Notes under the pieces: model-generated
Database searches by the model: none
The model's input: only the letters and a program-made list of their open reading frames with translations
What the model was told of the DNA's origin: nothing
Shown: positions 33,238 to 42,583 of the stretch, piece after piece
How positions within the stretch are numbered: the first letter of the stretch is position 1
How the letters are laid out: the number at the start of each line of letters is the position of its first letter
Assembly: GCA_031286615.1 (NCBI GenBank)
Contig: JAITUA010000013.1
Location: 620,001 to 684,000 of the forward strand
Direction: 5' to 3'
Length of the DNA stretch: 64,000 nt
Origin: Chryseobacterium sp.
GTDB taxonomy: Bacteria > Bacteroidota > Bacteroidia > Flavobacteriales > Weeksellaceae
Position numbers and translations under genes: made by a program

Positions 33238-35961
33238 TTATCTCATAAAATAGCTGAAATAACTACAGCTTCCCATCAGGCTTTTCGTTGTTTCCGCATC
33301 AGAATACTGTGCTTTCAACTGAGCAAAATAGGTTCTGTATTTCTGGTTTTTAAGATTGTCCATTTCCTTTTGGCGGGCATCTTCTTTCTCAGACCATTTA
33401 GGATCAGAATAATCGAAATCTTTTGGAGCTTTCGCTTCGTACTGATAATATTTACCCTGTTCAGCACTTGCCATCTGGAATAAGATTCTTGCTTTTTCTT
33501 CCTTATTGCCGGAAAGCTTAAGAGCTTTTTGATAATAATTGATTGATAGATCAAAGTTGTCAGGTTCAATATAAGAAGTATCCAGGAAGTTCTTATAATA
33601 ATACTTGTAAGGATTCTTTCTGTCAGTATTCCAGAAGTCATATTTACCTCCATTACTGTTATCGATATCCATTACAAACAATTCACGGTAATATCCTAAA
33701 ATAGAGGTGTTGTACAATAGGTTCCCGATAAGCTGGTTGGCTTTTGCCGCTTTTTCACCCGTTCCGTTTCCAACCTTTTTAAGCTGAATCAAAACATCTG
33801 CAAGCTCAAGTTTGTCCATGCTGGTTTTAATGAAAGGGAAATCGGTATAGTTCTCCGCTTTCATACTTTCTGTATCCGCACTTCCGAAACTTTCCCAGAC
33901 ATTATGCCCGAATACAAGATTTGAAATATTTTTGAACCCGTTGTATTCAGTAGGAGTATACTGTTTGCTTGTAATGGTTTGACCATTCTTTTCTGTCCAT
34001 TCATAATTCTGTCTTGGAATACCGGCAAAGCTTTTTGCTTTTTCATAATAAGATTTTGCCTTTTCAAAATCGGCAAGTCTCATTGCTCTGTCCCCGTATA
34101 TGTTATTGAAGAAAGCATCAATATTACCTACGCTATCCATATTTTTAGCAATAATCTGTTGCTCAAACTGGGTCTTATCAGGTTTTCTGTAAAACTCTTC
34201 CACACTCTTTACAAGGGTAGAATTCGGGTTGTACTGAAGATCCGAAAGTTTATTGTTCATCAGGAATGATTTTCCATCTTCTCCCTGAAGGAAATAACGG
34301 TTTGCCATAACATCTTTAAGGAAATCGGCGGTAGACGGCACTTCACCATAATAATCGAAATTATCTGTAGCAGCTGTGTCTTTCTCTACCTTTTTCTCAA
34401 CGAAATATTCAGCATAATCCTTCATCAGATGATCTTCATAAGCAGCATCAATCCTTGGTTGGGAAACAATGTCATTCAGAACTTTCATTCGTTTGATTTC
34501 TTCCAGATATTCAGGATTTGTTGTTTTAATATCTTCCAGAATTTCTGTACTTCCTTTGTAATCTTTTTTCAGGAATTTAAGATAGGCATCTGCAATCTGC
34601 CAATATTCATCCTTAGACTTTTCTTTCGTTTTATCAGTGAATTTTTGAAGGTCATCAAGATAGTCCTTCATTTTATCATCATATCCATATCCGGAAGTCG
34701 TGTAGAATGGAATTCTGTTTGGATTGTCCAGCAGCTCATCATCGCTTTGATCCGTTTTCTTTCCATCAGCAGATTCTTTAGATTTTGAACCTCCGAAAAG
34801 GTTTTTAAAGAACCTTACAATTTTTTGCCAGAAAGAAAGCTTTTCTTCCTTTACTTCAGTGGTAGTAGCGGCTTTAGTATCTTTTGCAGCATTGTTATCA
34901 GCTTTTCCTCTTTGTATATACGGAGTATTAGCAGCGTCTGAAGTGTAGTAATAGGTAGGCAGATAGCTTCTCTCCAGTTCATTGATGCTTCTTGCAGCCA
35001 TTACCTTCAGGATCTCAGAATCAGGATTGATTTCGTACATCTTTTCCATGGTCGGAATCGGATTGTTGAAGTCTTCATACCCTAAAAGAAAATAAGCCAT
35101 ATTCTTTTCTTCGTTCGTATTGGCTCTCTTCATGATGTTACTGAAAGATGCCGTATCAGAAAGCTTCATAGAAACAAATGCAGATTCCTTACGGTCTTTG
35201 CTGTTCATGAATACCTGAAAGAAATTCCAGTTGGCATCACTATTCATTTCCAACCCTCTCTGTGCTCCGGCTAATTGGTCCAGAGACATGAAGTAAACAG
35301 TTCCTTTCAGTTTGATCGGAGCAACATAAGTTTTGAAAGCCTGCATTGCAGAATCATAGTTTCTTGTATAATGATTCAGACGTACCAGCTGATATCCGTA
35401 ACGCTGTTTGATTTCAGGGTTTCTTGCCGCATTGTACAAAGACGTTAAAGCAGCAATGGTTTTGTTATAATCAAGAGCTGTTGCATTTTTCCTGTTGGCA
35501 TCTCTGTCGTAATAAAATGAATTTTCATTTTCAACATAATTGATGCTCATATAAGGTTCCAGATACTTGGCTTCAATCAAATAATCAACACCTTCTTTAT
35601 ATTTTTGATAGAACCCGGAACCCAGCTTTTGTAGAAGAGGATTTGCTGGACTTCCATTCTTTAAGGCATTCAGGTCGTTCATGCTCATTTTATACACCAG
35701 ATTCTGAGTCTCGGTATAGCTAAGCTGATTATTAAAGAACTTTTTCCATGTTTCAATATTGTCATCAGGAATCAATGCAGGATTGTATCCTCCATAAAAT
35801 CTGCTTGAATAATTGTGCAGAAAAGGAAGATAAGCCTTGTCCTTGATGATGGTTTGCGTAAAAAGGTTGAAGTAATCATAATCAGGATCTGACCATGCAC
35901 AGGCGTCAGATTTTGTATAGAAAAGTGATACAACCGCAAGCGAAAGAATATACTTTTTCAT
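33238..35961 (-). CDS. Large secreted helical-repeat protein of unknown function
   Basis: A 907-residue protein with a signal peptide (about 1-20, ending near KSDA). It is almost wholly helical with TPR-like pairs (YNSAMQAF-type and DFEKAKSYYEKAKSF, FDLSINYYQKALKLSGNKEEKARILFQMASAEQGKYY). An Ala/Lys-rich linker with a basic-aromatic piece (FWQKIVRFFKNLFGG, near 385) splits it in two. No catalytic motif is seen. It ends with Cys/Tyr/Phe-rich residues. It lies 78 nt behind the lipoprotein gene at 36040, and the two may form one unit acting at the envelope. Confidence 0.75.
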   Translation of the reverse strand: MKKYILSLAVVSLFYTKSDACAWSDPDYDYFNLFTQTIIKDKAYLPFLHNYSSRFYGGYNPALIPDDNIETWKKFFNNQLSYTETQNLVYKMSMNDLNALKNGSPANPLLQKLGSGFYQKYKEGVDYLIEAKYLEPYMSINYVENENSFYYDRDANRKNATALDYNKTIAALTSLYNAARNPEIKQRYGYQLVRLNHYTRNYDSAMQAFKTYVAPIKLKGTVYFMSLDQLAGAQRGLEMNSDANWNFFQVFMNSKDRKESAFVSMKLSDTASFSNIMKRANTNEEKNMAYFLLGYEDFNNPIPTMEKMYEINPDSEILKVMAARSINELERSYLPTYYYTSDAANTPYIQRGKADNNAAKDTKAATTTEVKEEKLSFWQKIVRFFKNLFGGSKSKESADGKKTDQSDDELLDNPNRIPFYTTSGYGYDDKMKDYLDDLQKFTDKTKEKSKDEYWQIADAYLKFLKKDYKGSTEILEDIKTTNPEYLEEIKRMKVLNDIVSQPRIDAAYEDHLMKDYAEYFVEKKVEKDTAATDNFDYYGEVPSTADFLKDVMANRYFLQGEDGKSFLMNNKLSDLQYNPNSTLVKSVEEFYRKPDKTQFEQQIIAKNMDSVGNIDAFFNNIYGDRAMRLADFEKAKSYYEKAKSFAGIPRQNYEWTEKNGQTITSKQYTPTEYNGFKNISNLVFGHNVWESFGSADTESMKAENYTDFPFIKTSMDKLELADVLIQLKKVGNGTGEKAAKANQLIGNLLYNTSILGYYRELFVMDIDNSNGGKYDFWNTDRKNPYKYYYKNFLDTSYIEPDNFDLSINYYQKALKLSGNKEEKARILFQMASAEQGKYYQYEAKAPKDFDYSDPKWSEKEDARQKEMDNLKNQKYRTYFAQLKAQYSDAETTKSLMGSCSYFSYFMR

Positions 35962-36039
35962 AGGGTTCGTAGTGTTTTTTTAATTTTGTGTAATAGTTTA
36001 TGTTTTGGTCTTGACAGGTATGTCTCTATCTCTGGGAGA

Positions 36040-37017
36040 TTAAAATTTCCGATCTAACACAAATTTACTATCTAATTGATAATAAATAATATTAAAATGT
36101 GGGATTTTTTTTTCTAAAAATGAGATTACCTCTTTAAGCTGTTCTTCAGAAATTTCTTCTGCCTTTATTTTGAAGCCTTTGTTTAAATAACTTCCAAAAT
36201 AGAATCCATCTTTCAACACCTGAGCTTCGTGTTCGGATATCTTTTTGAAATTTGGGTTTTCAAGATCTCTTTTAGATAAGGCATTGATCAGTTTATGTTT
36301 GCCCAAATGATTGGTGATAATTCCCCAGGAATAAATAGGAAGCGCTACTTCGATTTTTTTGATAGGGTAGTCTTCCATTTTTGAAAGATAGCTTTTTAGG
36401 ATGTTGATATCCAGAATTGAATTCTTGTCAGAATTTTCCAGTGGTGATGAAGTGGAGTAGCACATCAGATATACTTTTTCAACAGGAGGAATTCCGGTCT
36501 GCTTCTTATCTTTTACCTGATGAAGACGAAGGGTACAGGTGACTTCCTTTCCGGAGATCTTTTTAAGTTCTTTCAGAAATTTAAAATAATCATTTCGTGT
36601 TCCCGCTGTCCAGTCACAGTCAATCTGAATTTCATTATTGGTTTTCAGATGATACTCTTCTGTCTTCTTCTGAATTAAAAGATGGATACTTTCCGCAAGG
36701 AATCTGATCTCTTCTGCAGAAATGCCCAACAAAGTCTGATTAGTGATAAAAACCGTAGGAACAATTTGTTTATTCGTCTGAAAACTTTTGTCTTTTGTAA
36801 TAACAGCTACCGGCTGAAATTTTCCGTTCACTTTGTCTACATCAAAAAATCTCGTGTACAGGTAAGGAACGGTGGCCTGGTCTAATATTTTCTTTTCTTC
36901 GTTACCCAGCTTCAGATTGGTTTTCCAGTAATAGAATGTGTATGGATGATTTTCTTTCTTATTGCATGATACTACAAGAAAGAGGAGAAATACGAATAAA
37001 ATTTTAAAATGTCTCAT
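36040..37017 (-). CDS. Lipoprotein with DUF3142-like TIM-barrel pattern
   Basis: A 325-residue lipoprotein (lipobox VVSC, Cys18). The middle section has IQIDCDWTAGTRNDYFKFLKELKK, then a strand VTCTLRLHQV and later KVYLMCYS and IKKIEVALPIYSWG. This order of strands, with an acidic DCDW element, resembles glycoside-hydrolase-like barrels of the DUF3142 kind. I see no proven catalytic pair, so activity is not claimed. It is upstream of the 907-residue helical protein on the same strand and has a promoter block shared with the gene at 37189. Confidence 0.65.
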   Translation of the reverse strand: MRHFKILFVFLLFLVVSCNKKENHPYTFYYWKTNLKLGNEEKKILDQATVPYLYTRFFDVDKVNGKFQPVAVITKDKSFQTNKQIVPTVFITNQTLLGISAEEIRFLAESIHLLIQKKTEEYHLKTNNEIQIDCDWTAGTRNDYFKFLKELKKISGKEVTCTLRLHQVKDKKQTGIPPVEKVYLMCYSTSSPLENSDKNSILDINILKSYLSKMEDYPIKKIEVALPIYSWGIITNHLGKHKLINALSKRDLENPNFKKISEHEAQVLKDGFYFGSYLNKGFKIKAEEISEEQLKEVISFLEKKIPHFNIIYYQLDSKFVLDRKF

Positions 37018-37061
37018 TGATACAAATCATTCTTGAAGCCACAATTCATTGCAGCTATATG

Positions 37062-37123
37062 TTTTTTCAAAAATAAAGATATTTAAGCAAAATATAAACC
37101 GTAAAATCTCGGTGATTAATTTG
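37062..37123 (-). promoter_or_regulatory. Promoter block A, duplicated at 37618
   Basis: This 62-bp block matches the block at 37618-37679 in 50 of 62 positions by hand alignment. On the minus strand it holds the -7 box TATTTTTG (37068-37075) directed at the gene ending at 36040. Confidence 0.55.
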
Positions 37124-37143
37124 ATGTGATTGCTTTTCACAAC

Positions 37144-37171
37144 AAGAAAGCCGCCCCGATGGAGCGACTCT
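37144..37171 (-). terminator. Terminator of the 37189 gene
   Basis: On the minus strand GTCGCTCC pairs with GGGGCGGC around a 3-nt loop, with two G-U pairs, followed by TTTCTTG. Confidence 0.65.
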
Positions 37172-37188
37172 CTCTATATACTATTTTA

Positions 37189-37611
37189 CTACTTGTAAAG
37201 TTCACTTTCGCACTTACAGGTTTCCTTATCAACACTCTCTCTGGAAGAACAGCATCCGTCAAGATGTAGAATATTCCCCCTTTCATCGGTAAGGTAAATC
37301 TTGTCTTTATCGAATTTCACCAAAAATGTCTCCTCATATTCTTTAAAAGCTACTTTCATGACTTTATTAGGAGCATATTTTCCGGCATTGATCTCTTCTG
37401 TTGTTTCTTTTCCGTCTGCCTGATTCACCTGAACGTATCCAAAATGAACATCTCCATTTGCTTTTATATCCAGATAATAGTGAGGAGTACCGGTGCCGCT
37501 GTAACCTTTCATGATATCAAAGCTTCTGTATCCGGTAAAAGGAACCTTTACCTGTTGTGCCAACGTAAAAATACTGATGCAAAGGATCATTAAACTGAAA
37601 ATCTTTTTCAT
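37189..37611 (-). CDS. Small secreted protein of unknown function, 140 aa
   Basis: The start is placed at 37611, giving signal peptide MKKIFSLMILCISIFTLAQ; five extra residues are possible upstream. The mature part is predicted as beta strands (GYRSFDIM, HYYLDIKANGDVHFGYVQV, VAFKEYEETFLVKFDKDKIYLTD) and ends in a Cys-rich tail with Cys-Cys and CKC. No family is recognised. It is transcribed alone, between two similar terminators and behind a promoter block similar to that of its neighbour. Confidence 0.65.
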   Translation of the reverse strand: MKKIFSLMILCISIFTLAQQVKVPFTGYRSFDIMKGYSGTGTPHYYLDIKANGDVHFGYVQVNQADGKETTEEINAGKYAPNKVMKVAFKEYEETFLVKFDKDKIYLTDERGNILHLDGCCSSRESVDKETCKCESELYK

Positions 37612-37617
37612 TAATCT

Positions 37618-37679
37618 TTTTTTCAAAAGTAAAGATATTTAAACAAAATACTCTCCGTAAAAACCCGGTTATTAGTGGG
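37618..37679 (-). promoter_or_regulatory. Promoter block B, copy of the block at 37062
   Basis: It holds the minus-strand -7 box TACTTTTG (37624-37631), only 12 nt before the start at 37611, so the leader would be very short. Confidence 0.55.
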
Positions 37680-37737
37680 ATTTTTACCATATTTTAAATT
37701 CAAATAGTCATTCTCTTTTTTAGGGGAAATGGTATAC

Positions 37738-37767
37738 CAAAAAGCCACCCCAAAAGGAGTGATTTTT
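37738..37767 (-). terminator. Terminator of the glp operon
   Basis: On the minus strand CACTCC pairs with GGGGTG around TTTT (one G-U), followed by GCTTTTTGG. It lies just past the last gene of the operon. Confidence 0.6.
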
Positions 37768-37789
37768 CTATAATTTAGTTTCATTCAGA

Positions 37790-38602
37790 TTAAAAAACAG
37801 TTGCAGCAAGCTGAATTCGTGCATACTTATTAGACGGATTCCACATCGCCATCATAGATACGGGAAGATTGTAGTGATCTGTGATCTTGACTACTTTACC
37901 TGCTTTTACCCCTACATTTACAATGTCGAAGCTGTTTTTGCCATTACCATACAAAAAGGTTTTGTCGTTGAGAGCAAATCCGGCTCCTACAAAAGCATCC
38001 AGATTTACTTTCTGTCCGCTGATGACAGGATAGCTTGCCTGAACATAAGTAGAGTATCTGTTTTTCTTATAACTTCCATCAGCTTCCAGAATGACTTCTC
38101 CCGCATTGGCTCCTCCATACAGCATTATATCTGCTTCAATATTGATTGGAAACGAAGGTCCGAAAGTATAATTTGTTCTTAAATCAATAATATGTGCCGT
38201 TCTTCTCTGTGAATAGCTGAAGATATCATCAGCAGCTACTGCAGTATTGATATTTCTTGAGTTATAAAGATCCCATAATCCAATATAAAAACGACCGTCA
38301 GAATACTGAACATAGTAATTGATCTCCTTATAATGAGTATTGTCCTTATCATCCGCTAATGCAGAAGCTCCCCAAATTCCCACTTTCCATTTCTTCTCTG
38401 CATCCAAAGCATAGGAAAGATTTCCCATTACAACAGGTTTGTCTGTAATAATAAGCCCTCTCCATAAGTGATTATTCTGAATGTTGGCTGTAAAATCAAG
38501 CCTGCCTTCTTTGGTTTCCTTGGTTTCGCCAGTTTCCTGTGAAAATAACCTTCCTGTGCCCAAAGCAAGGAGAAAGATTCCCTTTAAGATTTTTTTCATC
38601 AT
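37790..38602 (-). CDS. Outer-membrane beta-barrel protein in the glycerol operon
   Basis: A 270-residue protein with signal peptide (about 1-21, ending RLFS). The rest is a run of alternating hydrophobic strands with aromatic ends (NHLWRGLIITDKPVVMG, WKVGIWGASALAD, EINYYVQYSDGRFYIGLWDLYN), closing with YARIQLAATVF, whose last Phe is typical of outer-membrane barrels. It starts 4 nt after glpF and shares the operon with glpK and glpD. I infer a role in passing glycerol or a glycerol phosphate compound through the outer membrane; this is not established for the family. Confidence 0.75.
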   Translation of the reverse strand: MMKKILKGIFLLALGTGRLFSQETGETKETKEGRLDFTANIQNNHLWRGLIITDKPVVMGNLSYALDAEKKWKVGIWGASALADDKDNTHYKEINYYVQYSDGRFYIGLWDLYNSRNINTAVAADDIFSYSQRRTAHIIDLRTNYTFGPSFPINIEADIMLYGGANAGEVILEADGSYKKNRYSTYVQASYPVISGQKVNLDAFVGAGFALNDKTFLYGNGKNSFDIVNVGVKAGKVVKITDHYNLPVSMMAMWNPSNKYARIQLAATVF

Positions 38603-38606
38603 TTGT

Positions 38607-39338
38607 TTATTTTAAAAATCCATATATAACTGCAGCGATTATAGCCCCTGTGATTGGGCCTATAACAGGAATCCAGGCGTATCCCCAATCACTGCTTCCT
38701 TTTACAGGTAATATAGCATGCATGATTCTTGGGGCAAGGTCTCTTGCGGGGTTGATGGCGTATCCGGTTGTTCCTCCTAGCGATAAACCAATTGCCCACA
38801 CCACAAACGTCACAGGAATAGCTCCGATAGTACCTAACCCTACTTTGGCGGTTGGGTCTGTCTGTAAAGAAATACTGGGGTCTGCAAAATAGAAAACACA
38901 GAATACCAATACAAATGTTCCGATAATTTCACTAATCAGGTTAGAGGATGTCTTTCTGATAGCCGGACCAGTACTGAAGCAGGCCAGTTTAGCTCCTTCA
39001 TCTTCCGTGATGGCAAAATGATCTTTGTGAAACAGCCACACCAAAAATGCACCCAGCATTCCTCCGATCATTTGAGCTGCGATATAAGAAGGAACGAGAT
39101 CCCAGGAAAATTTTCCTGCAATGGCCAGTCCAATGGTTACAGCCGGATTCAGATGGGCACCACTTATTGGCCCTGCAACGGTTACTCCCACAAAAACGGC
39201 CAATGCCCATGCGGTAGTAATCACGATCCACCCGGAATTATTTCCTTTCGTATCTTTTAAGACAACATTGGCTACAACACCGTTGCCTAACAATATTAGA
39301 AGCATCGTCCCGATAACTTCTGCGATAAATGGGGTCAT
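38607..39338 (-). CDS. glpF: Glycerol uptake facilitator (aquaglyceroporin)
   Basis: A 243-residue inner-membrane channel. The two half-helix signatures are present: NPA at 64-66 (GAHLNPAVTIG) and NPARD at 196-200 (GYAINPARDLAPR). Asp200 after the second motif is the mark of glycerol channels as against water-only aquaporins. Six membrane helices are visible. It lies 23 nt after glpK and 4 nt before the barrel gene. Confidence 0.95.
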   Translation of the reverse strand: MTPFIAEVIGTMLLILLGNGVVANVVLKDTKGNNSGWIVITTAWALAVFVGVTVAGPISGAHLNPAVTIGLAIAGKFSWDLVPSYIAAQMIGGMLGAFLVWLFHKDHFAITEDEGAKLACFSTGPAIRKTSSNLISEIIGTFVLVFCVFYFADPSISLQTDPTAKVGLGTIGAIPVTFVVWAIGLSLGGTTGYAINPARDLAPRIMHAILPVKGSSDWGYAWIPVIGPITGAIIAAVIYGFLK

Positions 39339-39361
39339 ATAAGTTTTTTTTGATCAGTGAA

Positions 39362-40858
39362 TTAATCTTCTATCCAGCTTTGAGAACGTGATACAGCTCT
39401 TCTCCATGAGTGTACCATTTTATCAACATGTTCTTTTTCCAACTGAGGGTGGAAATCTTTGTCAACAATCCATTGAGACTGAATTTCAGCTACATCCTTC
39501 CAATATCCCACAGCAAGGCCGGCAAGGTAGGCTGCTCCTAGTGCTGTTGTTTCAAGTGTTTTAGGTCGTGTGATTTTAAAACCAAAAAGGTCAGACTGTA
39601 TCTGCATCAGAAGATCGCTTGCAGAGGCACCTCCGTCTACTCTTAATTCAAGGCTTGCTCGTCCGGAATCTGCTTCCATTGCTTTTACAATATCATAAAC
39701 CTGAAATGCAATTCCTTCTAATGTAGCTCTTGCGATATGGGCATCCGTAGTACCACGGGTGATACCTACAATAGTTCCGCGGGCATACTGATCCCAATAA
39801 GGAGCACCAAGGCCCGTTAATGCAGGAACGAAATATACACCGCCATTATCTTCTACAGAAGCTGCCAATTCATTTACCTGCTCAGATGAATGAATAAGCT
39901 TAAGTCCATCTCTTAACCATTGAATGGCTGCACCTCCTGCAAATACACTTCCTTCAAGCGCATAGTTCACTTCTCCATTAATTTTCCAGGCTACAGTTGT
40001 AAGAAGACTGTTTTTAGAAGAAACCGCTTCTGTTCCTGTATTCATTAATAAGAAACATCCTGTTCCGTAAGTGTTTTTTACCATTCCCGGAGTGATGCAC
40101 ATCTGGCCGAATAATGCAGCCTGCTGGTCTCCAGCAATTCCAGCGATCGGAATTTTGGTAGAGAACAGAGTAGTGGCAGTTTCACCATACACTTCACTGC
40201 TTTGTTTCACTGCAGGCAGAATAGCTTTTGGAATATCGAATAATTCTAATAAATCATTATCCCATTCTAACGTATGAATATTCAGAAGCATTGTTCTGCT
40301 GGCATTGGAAACATCTGTGATAAACATTTTCCCGCGGGTAAGTTTCCAGACCAACCATGTGTCAACCGTTCCGAAACATAATTTCCCTTCTTCTGCTTTT
40401 TGTCTTGCACCTTCCGTATTATCAAGAATCCATTTTAGCTTGGTTGCTGAAAAGTATGCGTCAAGAACAAGTCCTGTCTTTTCTTTGATTGTTTCTGCGT
40501 GTCCTTGTTCTTTCAGTTCATCACAGTATTTTGAAGTTCTGCGGTCCTGCCATACAATTGCGTTGTAAATAGGCTCACCGGTTTCTTTGTCCCAGACAAT
40601 GGTAGTTTCACGTTGGTTCGTAATACCAATAGCGGCAACTTCCAGTCCGGAAATACCTGCTTTGGCGATAACTTCTGCAGCTACGGAGATCTGTGAAGAC
40701 CATATTTCATTAGGATCGTGTTCTACCCATCCCGGAGTAGGAAATATCTGTCTGAAATCTTTCTGAGATACATATTTTATTTCTCCACTATGATTGAAGA
40801 GAATCGCTCTGGAGGAAGTTGTTCCCTGGTCTAGAGCGAGGATAAGTTTTTCATTCAT
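39362..40858 (-). CDS. glpK: Glycerol kinase
   Basis: A 498-residue FGGY-family kinase that phosphorylates glycerol and traps it in the cell. The N-terminal ATP motif [12 protein letters not shown], the glycerol-site region (GWVEHDP, WQDRR) and the FGGY signature region with [14 protein letters not shown] and the final [20 protein letters not shown] are all present. It is full length. It lies 10 nt after glpD in the operon glpD-glpK-glpF. Confidence 0.97.
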   Translation of the reverse strand: MNEKLILALDQGTTSSRAILFNHSGEIKYVSQKDFRQIFPTPGWVEHDPNEIWSSQISVAAEVIAKAGISGLEVAAIGITNQRETTIVWDKETGEPIYNAIVWQDRRTSKYCDELKEQGHAETIKEKTGLVLDAYFSATKLKWILDNTEGARQKAEEGKLCFGTVDTWLVWKLTRGKMFITDVSNASRTMLLNIHTLEWDNDLLELFDIPKAILPAVKQSSEVYGETATTLFSTKIPIAGIAGDQQAALFGQMCITPGMVKNTYGTGCFLLMNTGTEAVSSKNSLLTTVAWKINGEVNYALEGSVFAGGAAIQWLRDGLKLIHSSEQVNELAASVEDNGGVYFVPALTGLGAPYWDQYARGTIVGITRGTTDAHIARATLEGIAFQVYDIVKAMEADSGRASLELRVDGGASASDLLMQIQSDLFGFKITRPKTLETTALGAAYLAGLAVGYWKDVAEIQSQWIVDKDFHPQLEKEHVDKMVHSWRRAVSRSQSWIED

Positions 40859-40868
40859 GTATATAGTG

Positions 40869-42467
40869 CTAATTTAGGTTGATAACTTTAGGTGAATAAG
40901 GAGTCAATAAATACCCTTTTGCTAATTCAATGAATTCATTTTCCTGTTGCTGAGCCCATTCTTCAGAATATCCTTTTTCCTCAGCAATGATTCTTGCTAC
41001 ATTATGAGCACTGTCTATAGCGGCTCTTGCATCAAGAAACAGTAAACGTACCCTTCTTGCAAGAATATCCTCAATAGTTTCTGCCATCTCCGTTCTTACA
41101 GCCCAAACGATTTCTGCTACAGTAAAAGGATGGTCCGGATGAATTTTTTGAGCATAACGAGGGTTACTTTCCTGTAGTTTTTTTATAGAAGGAATATCAG
41201 ATCCGTAAACATACAGGTGATTCGTTCTGTCTACCTGTTCCGGTTTTACATTTCCATGGATAGAAAGATGCTCTGTCTTGGATGGGTTATTTCCCAACTT
41301 GTGAATTTTCATGGCTTCATTTACGGTATCTTCCGCCATTTTGCGGTAAGTAGTCCATTTTCCACCGATAATAGAAACCAATCCTGTTTCTGATGTAATC
41401 ACTTTATGGCTTCTGGAAACTTCTTTTGTGCTTTTGCTTCCGTCTTTAGGAGCAGCAAGGGGACGAAGCCCGGCGAAAACTGATTTTACATCTTCACGGG
41501 TTGGTTTTTTAGCTAGATATTGTCTCGCAGTATTTAAAACAAAGTTGATTTCTTCTTCCAGGGCACGAGGTTCAAAACTTTCGTCCTTTAAAAGGGTGTC
41601 TGTAGTTCCTACTAAAGCTCTGTCATGCCATGGAACAACAAATAAAACCCTGCCGTCTGAAGTTTTAGGAATCATGATTGCATCATCACTTTTCAGGAAA
41701 GATTTATCTAATACAAGGTGAATTCCCTGGCTTGGTACTACAAGTTTACCGTGCTTAGGGTTATTCATATTAAGAATGTCATTCGTAAAGACACCGGTTG
41801 CATTGATGACTACTTTACCATGAATCTGATACTGCTGTTTAGAAAACTGGTCTTCTGCAACAACCCCGATTACTTTATCGGAAGCATCTTTTAAAAGATT
41901 GATGACTTTTACATAATTGACTGCGCTTCCACCTTTTTCAATGATGGTCTGGGTAAGATTAATCGCAAGTCTGGCATCGTCAAATTGTCCATCCTGGTAA
42001 ACAACACCACTCATCAGGTGATTTTGTTCAATAGTAGGAAGCTTTTCAACAGTTTTTGATTTGCTGATGTATTTTGTTTTTCCCAAACTTAATTTTCCGG
42101 CAAGGAAATCATATACTGACAGTCCTATCTTATAGTAGATTCCTCCCCACCATGTATAGTTCGGGATAATGAAAGACTGATTTTTTACAATATGTGCTGC
42201 ATTTTTTGCCAGAAGTCCTCTTTCTTTCAATGCTTCTTTTACCAATCCGACATCTCCCTGGGCAAGATATCTTACTCCGCCATGTACCAGTTTGGTACTT
42301 CTGCTGGATGTTGCTTTTGCAAAATCATGAGATTCAATCAATAAAGTTTTGAATCCTCTGCTTACTGCGTCTAATGCTGAACCTAAACCACTGGCTCCTC
42401 CTCCTATGACAATAAAGTCCCATTCTTTTACATTGGTTAACTTACTGAGTTCTTCGTTTCGTTTCAT
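40869..42467 (-). CDS. glpD: FAD-dependent glycerol-3-phosphate dehydrogenase
   Basis: A 532-residue respiratory enzyme that oxidises glycerol-3-phosphate to dihydroxyacetone phosphate and passes electrons to quinone. The dinucleotide fold is [21 protein letters not shown] at about 19-39. [27 protein letters not shown] and [19 protein letters not shown] are characteristic. It is the first gene of the operon. The first four codons themselves lie in a TTTCGTTTC-rich stretch, so the operator extends into the gene. Confidence 0.96.
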   Translation of the reverse strand: MKRNEELSKLTNVKEWDFIVIGGGASGLGSALDAVSRGFKTLLIESHDFAKATSSRSTKLVHGGVRYLAQGDVGLVKEALKERGLLAKNAAHIVKNQSFIIPNYTWWGGIYYKIGLSVYDFLAGKLSLGKTKYISKSKTVEKLPTIEQNHLMSGVVYQDGQFDDARLAINLTQTIIEKGGSAVNYVKVINLLKDASDKVIGVVAEDQFSKQQYQIHGKVVINATGVFTNDILNMNNPKHGKLVVPSQGIHLVLDKSFLKSDDAIMIPKTSDGRVLFVVPWHDRALVGTTDTLLKDESFEPRALEEEINFVLNTARQYLAKKPTREDVKSVFAGLRPLAAPKDGSKSTKEVSRSHKVITSETGLVSIIGGKWTTYRKMAEDTVNEAMKIHKLGNNPSKTEHLSIHGNVKPEQVDRTNHLYVYGSDIPSIKKLQESNPRYAQKIHPDHPFTVAEIVWAVRTEMAETIEDILARRVRLLFLDARAAIDSAHNVARIIAEEKGYSEEWAQQQENEFIELAKGYLLTPYSPKVINLN

Positions 42468-42521
42468 AAATGTTTCGTTTATGTTTCGTTTTCAAATATA
42501 TAAATTAAAAATGAAAGCAAA
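42455..42521 (-). promoter_or_regulatory. glpD promoter with tandem 11-bp operators
   Basis: On the minus strand TTTG (42518-42521), a 17-nt spacer and TATATTTG (42493-42500) form the promoter. Directly downstream lie two abutting copies of ATGTTTCGTTT (plus strand, 42470-42480 and 42481-42491), covering the transcription start. Further CGTTTCGTTTC copies (42455-42465) enter the first codons. The spacing of one helical turn and the position fit repression by the divergent GlpR. Confidence 0.75.
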
Positions 42522-42561
42522 AAGAAAATAAATGAAATTTTTAAAAATGAAAAAAAAGCGG

Positions 42562-42580
42562 TATTTTTGATGAAACGAAT
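42562..42580 (+). promoter_or_regulatory. glpR promoter with one operator half
   Basis: TATTTTTG (42562-42569) is the -7 box. It is followed at once by ATGAAACGAAT, which contains the inverted form (AAACGAA) of the glpD operator unit, so the regulator probably controls itself. Confidence 0.6.
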
Positions 42581-42583
42581 AAA

